Shown here: in pieces, positions 63,604-64,000 of the stretch
Layout: every line of letters starts with the position of its first letter
How positions within the stretch are numbered: position 1 is the stretch's first letter
NCBI GenBank assembly: GCA_041653875.1
Contig: JBAZEM010000012.1
Location: forward strand, 1-64,000
Direction: 5' to 3'
DNA length: 64,000 bases
Source: VSJD01 sp041653875
Lineage (GTDB): Bacteria; Verrucomicrobiota; Kiritimatiellia; JAAZAB01
The notes under the pieces: generated by a model
What the model saw: only the letters and a program-made list of their open reading frames with translations
Databases searched by the model: none
What the model was told of the DNA's origin: nothing
Position numbers and translations under genes: made by a program

Positions 63604-64000
63604 ATGGCCGGTGGAGGTGTCAGCGCCGACGGGGAACGATGCGAGATCGCCTTGGGTCCCATGATTGACTGCTTTATGTTGCTGTTGCTGTATTACATCA
63701 GCTGCAGCAAGCTGGAGCAGATTCGGTTCAGCAAGGACGTGGTCCTGCCGGTGCCGCGTCTGGGGCAGGGCATCAAGGAGGAAAACGCCGTCGGCCGCTT
63801 TCTTGTCGATATCGAGTGGAACGAAAACCTCAACGAGGCCACGTTCAAGGCCGGAAGCGACAAGCTGGCAAGTCCCGGGGAATTGGTGAATTTGATTAAA
63901 AAAGCCGCCCGGCTGAGTCCCAGAAATTTCCGGGTGGTGATCCGGGCCGATCGGCAGACCCCGTTCGAATTCACCCAGCAGGTGATGGCGGCGGTTGCCG
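63604..64000 (+). CDS. ExbD/TolR-type protein (3' end outside window)
   Basis: Begins MAGGGVSADGERCEIALGPM and continues IDCFMLLLLYYISCSK, a single membrane helix with the proton-carrying Asp near its N-terminal end (P-M-I-D). The periplasmic part ('DVVLPVPRLGQGIKEENAVG', 'FRVVIRADRQTPFEFTQQVM') matches ExbD strands. 132 codons are visible and no stop occurs before the window edge. Partner of the preceding ExbB-like protein. Confidence 0.9.
   Translation, partial: MAGGGVSADGERCEIALGPMIDCFMLLLLYYISCSKLEQIRFSKDVVLPVPRLGQGIKEENAVGRFLVDIEWNENLNEATFKAGSDKLASPGELVNLIKKAARLSPRNFRVVIRADRQTPFEFTQQVMAAVA

Noticed and set aside
1..64000. tRNA or rRNA genes
   Set aside because: I looked through the gaps for cloverleaf and TTCRANNC-like patterns and found none convincing. 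A tRNAscan run would be decisive.

Overview
The window is a GC-rich bacterial chromosome segment from a Gram-negative (diderm) organism. Evidence for this includes a type II secretion/type IV pilus-like pseudopilin operon, a heptosyltransferase-type glycosyltransferase, a TolQ/ExbB-TolR/ExbD pair and many exported TPR or beta-propeller proteins. The style of the pseudopilins (Verru_Chthon-like and DUF1559-like), the tandem nucleoside diphosphate kinase and the extremely dense short-word repeats suggest the PVC superphylum, with Kiritimatiellota, Lentisphaerota or Verrucomicrobiota as best guesses. Omnitrophota cannot be excluded. The taxon is inference, because there is no rRNA in the window. 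No tRNA or CRISPR array was recognised.

Layout. (1) 1-11,365, minus strand: eight pseudopilin genes. Five of them stand in the canonical order gspG-H-I-J-K, but they are separated by repeats, an IS200-like element with REP hairpins, and two toxin-antitoxin modules (MazF-type and HepT/MntA). (2) 11,477-17,830: a giant exported protein built of SBBP propeller, PQQ-like, FN3 and VCBS/FG-GAP-like repeats. (3) 18,023-21,857: a cobalamin riboswitch with terminator, a 33-residue ribosomal peptide precursor, its radical SAM/SPASM maturase, then cobT and yjbQ. (4) 22,241-25,724: mnmG and mnmE, largely AT-rich. mnmG carries two parS centromere sites inside its coding sequence. (5) 25,875-32,314: glycosyltransferase, rRNA methyltransferase, double-domain NDK, and nucleotide-sugar epimerase and dehydrogenase. 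(6) 32,408-41,000: a MITE-like element and gene remnants, then rsmE-purD-purE-S41-like protein, then a ywlC-ywlE-ywlF-glyA-like block (tsaC, LMW phosphatase, an rpiB-glyA fusion) and a conserved hypothetical. (7) 41,128-46,576, minus: rpmE, prfA-prmC, then rpsP-khpA-trmD-rplS-rnhB-yraN, with rimM missing. (8) 46,850-50,763: a REP-associated transposase element, an acetyltransferase, a decayed GxxExxY gene, a YdjM-like membrane protein and a PHP-like protein. (9) 50,891-57,280: GT39-like mannosyltransferase with discoidin domain, miaB, a membrane protein, GT9 and a GNAT. (10) 57,450-64,000: ankyrin protein, two TPR proteins and ExbB/ExbD, probably one envelope system.

The most unusual aspect is the repeat biology. 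Tandem 6-9 bp 'words', paired hairpins and inverted word pairs fill almost every gap. They also enter genes in frame: prepilin leaders, PrmC, the heptosyltransferase, the giant propeller protein, and the ends of MiaB and the GNAT. Five consecutive pseudopilin genes share one 5' cassette (start codon, tandem words, GC hairpin) that encodes the cleavable leader and stops exactly at the conserved FTLIE/FSLVE motif. The functional system that stands out most is the B12-riboswitch-controlled peptide/radical SAM pair next to cobT.
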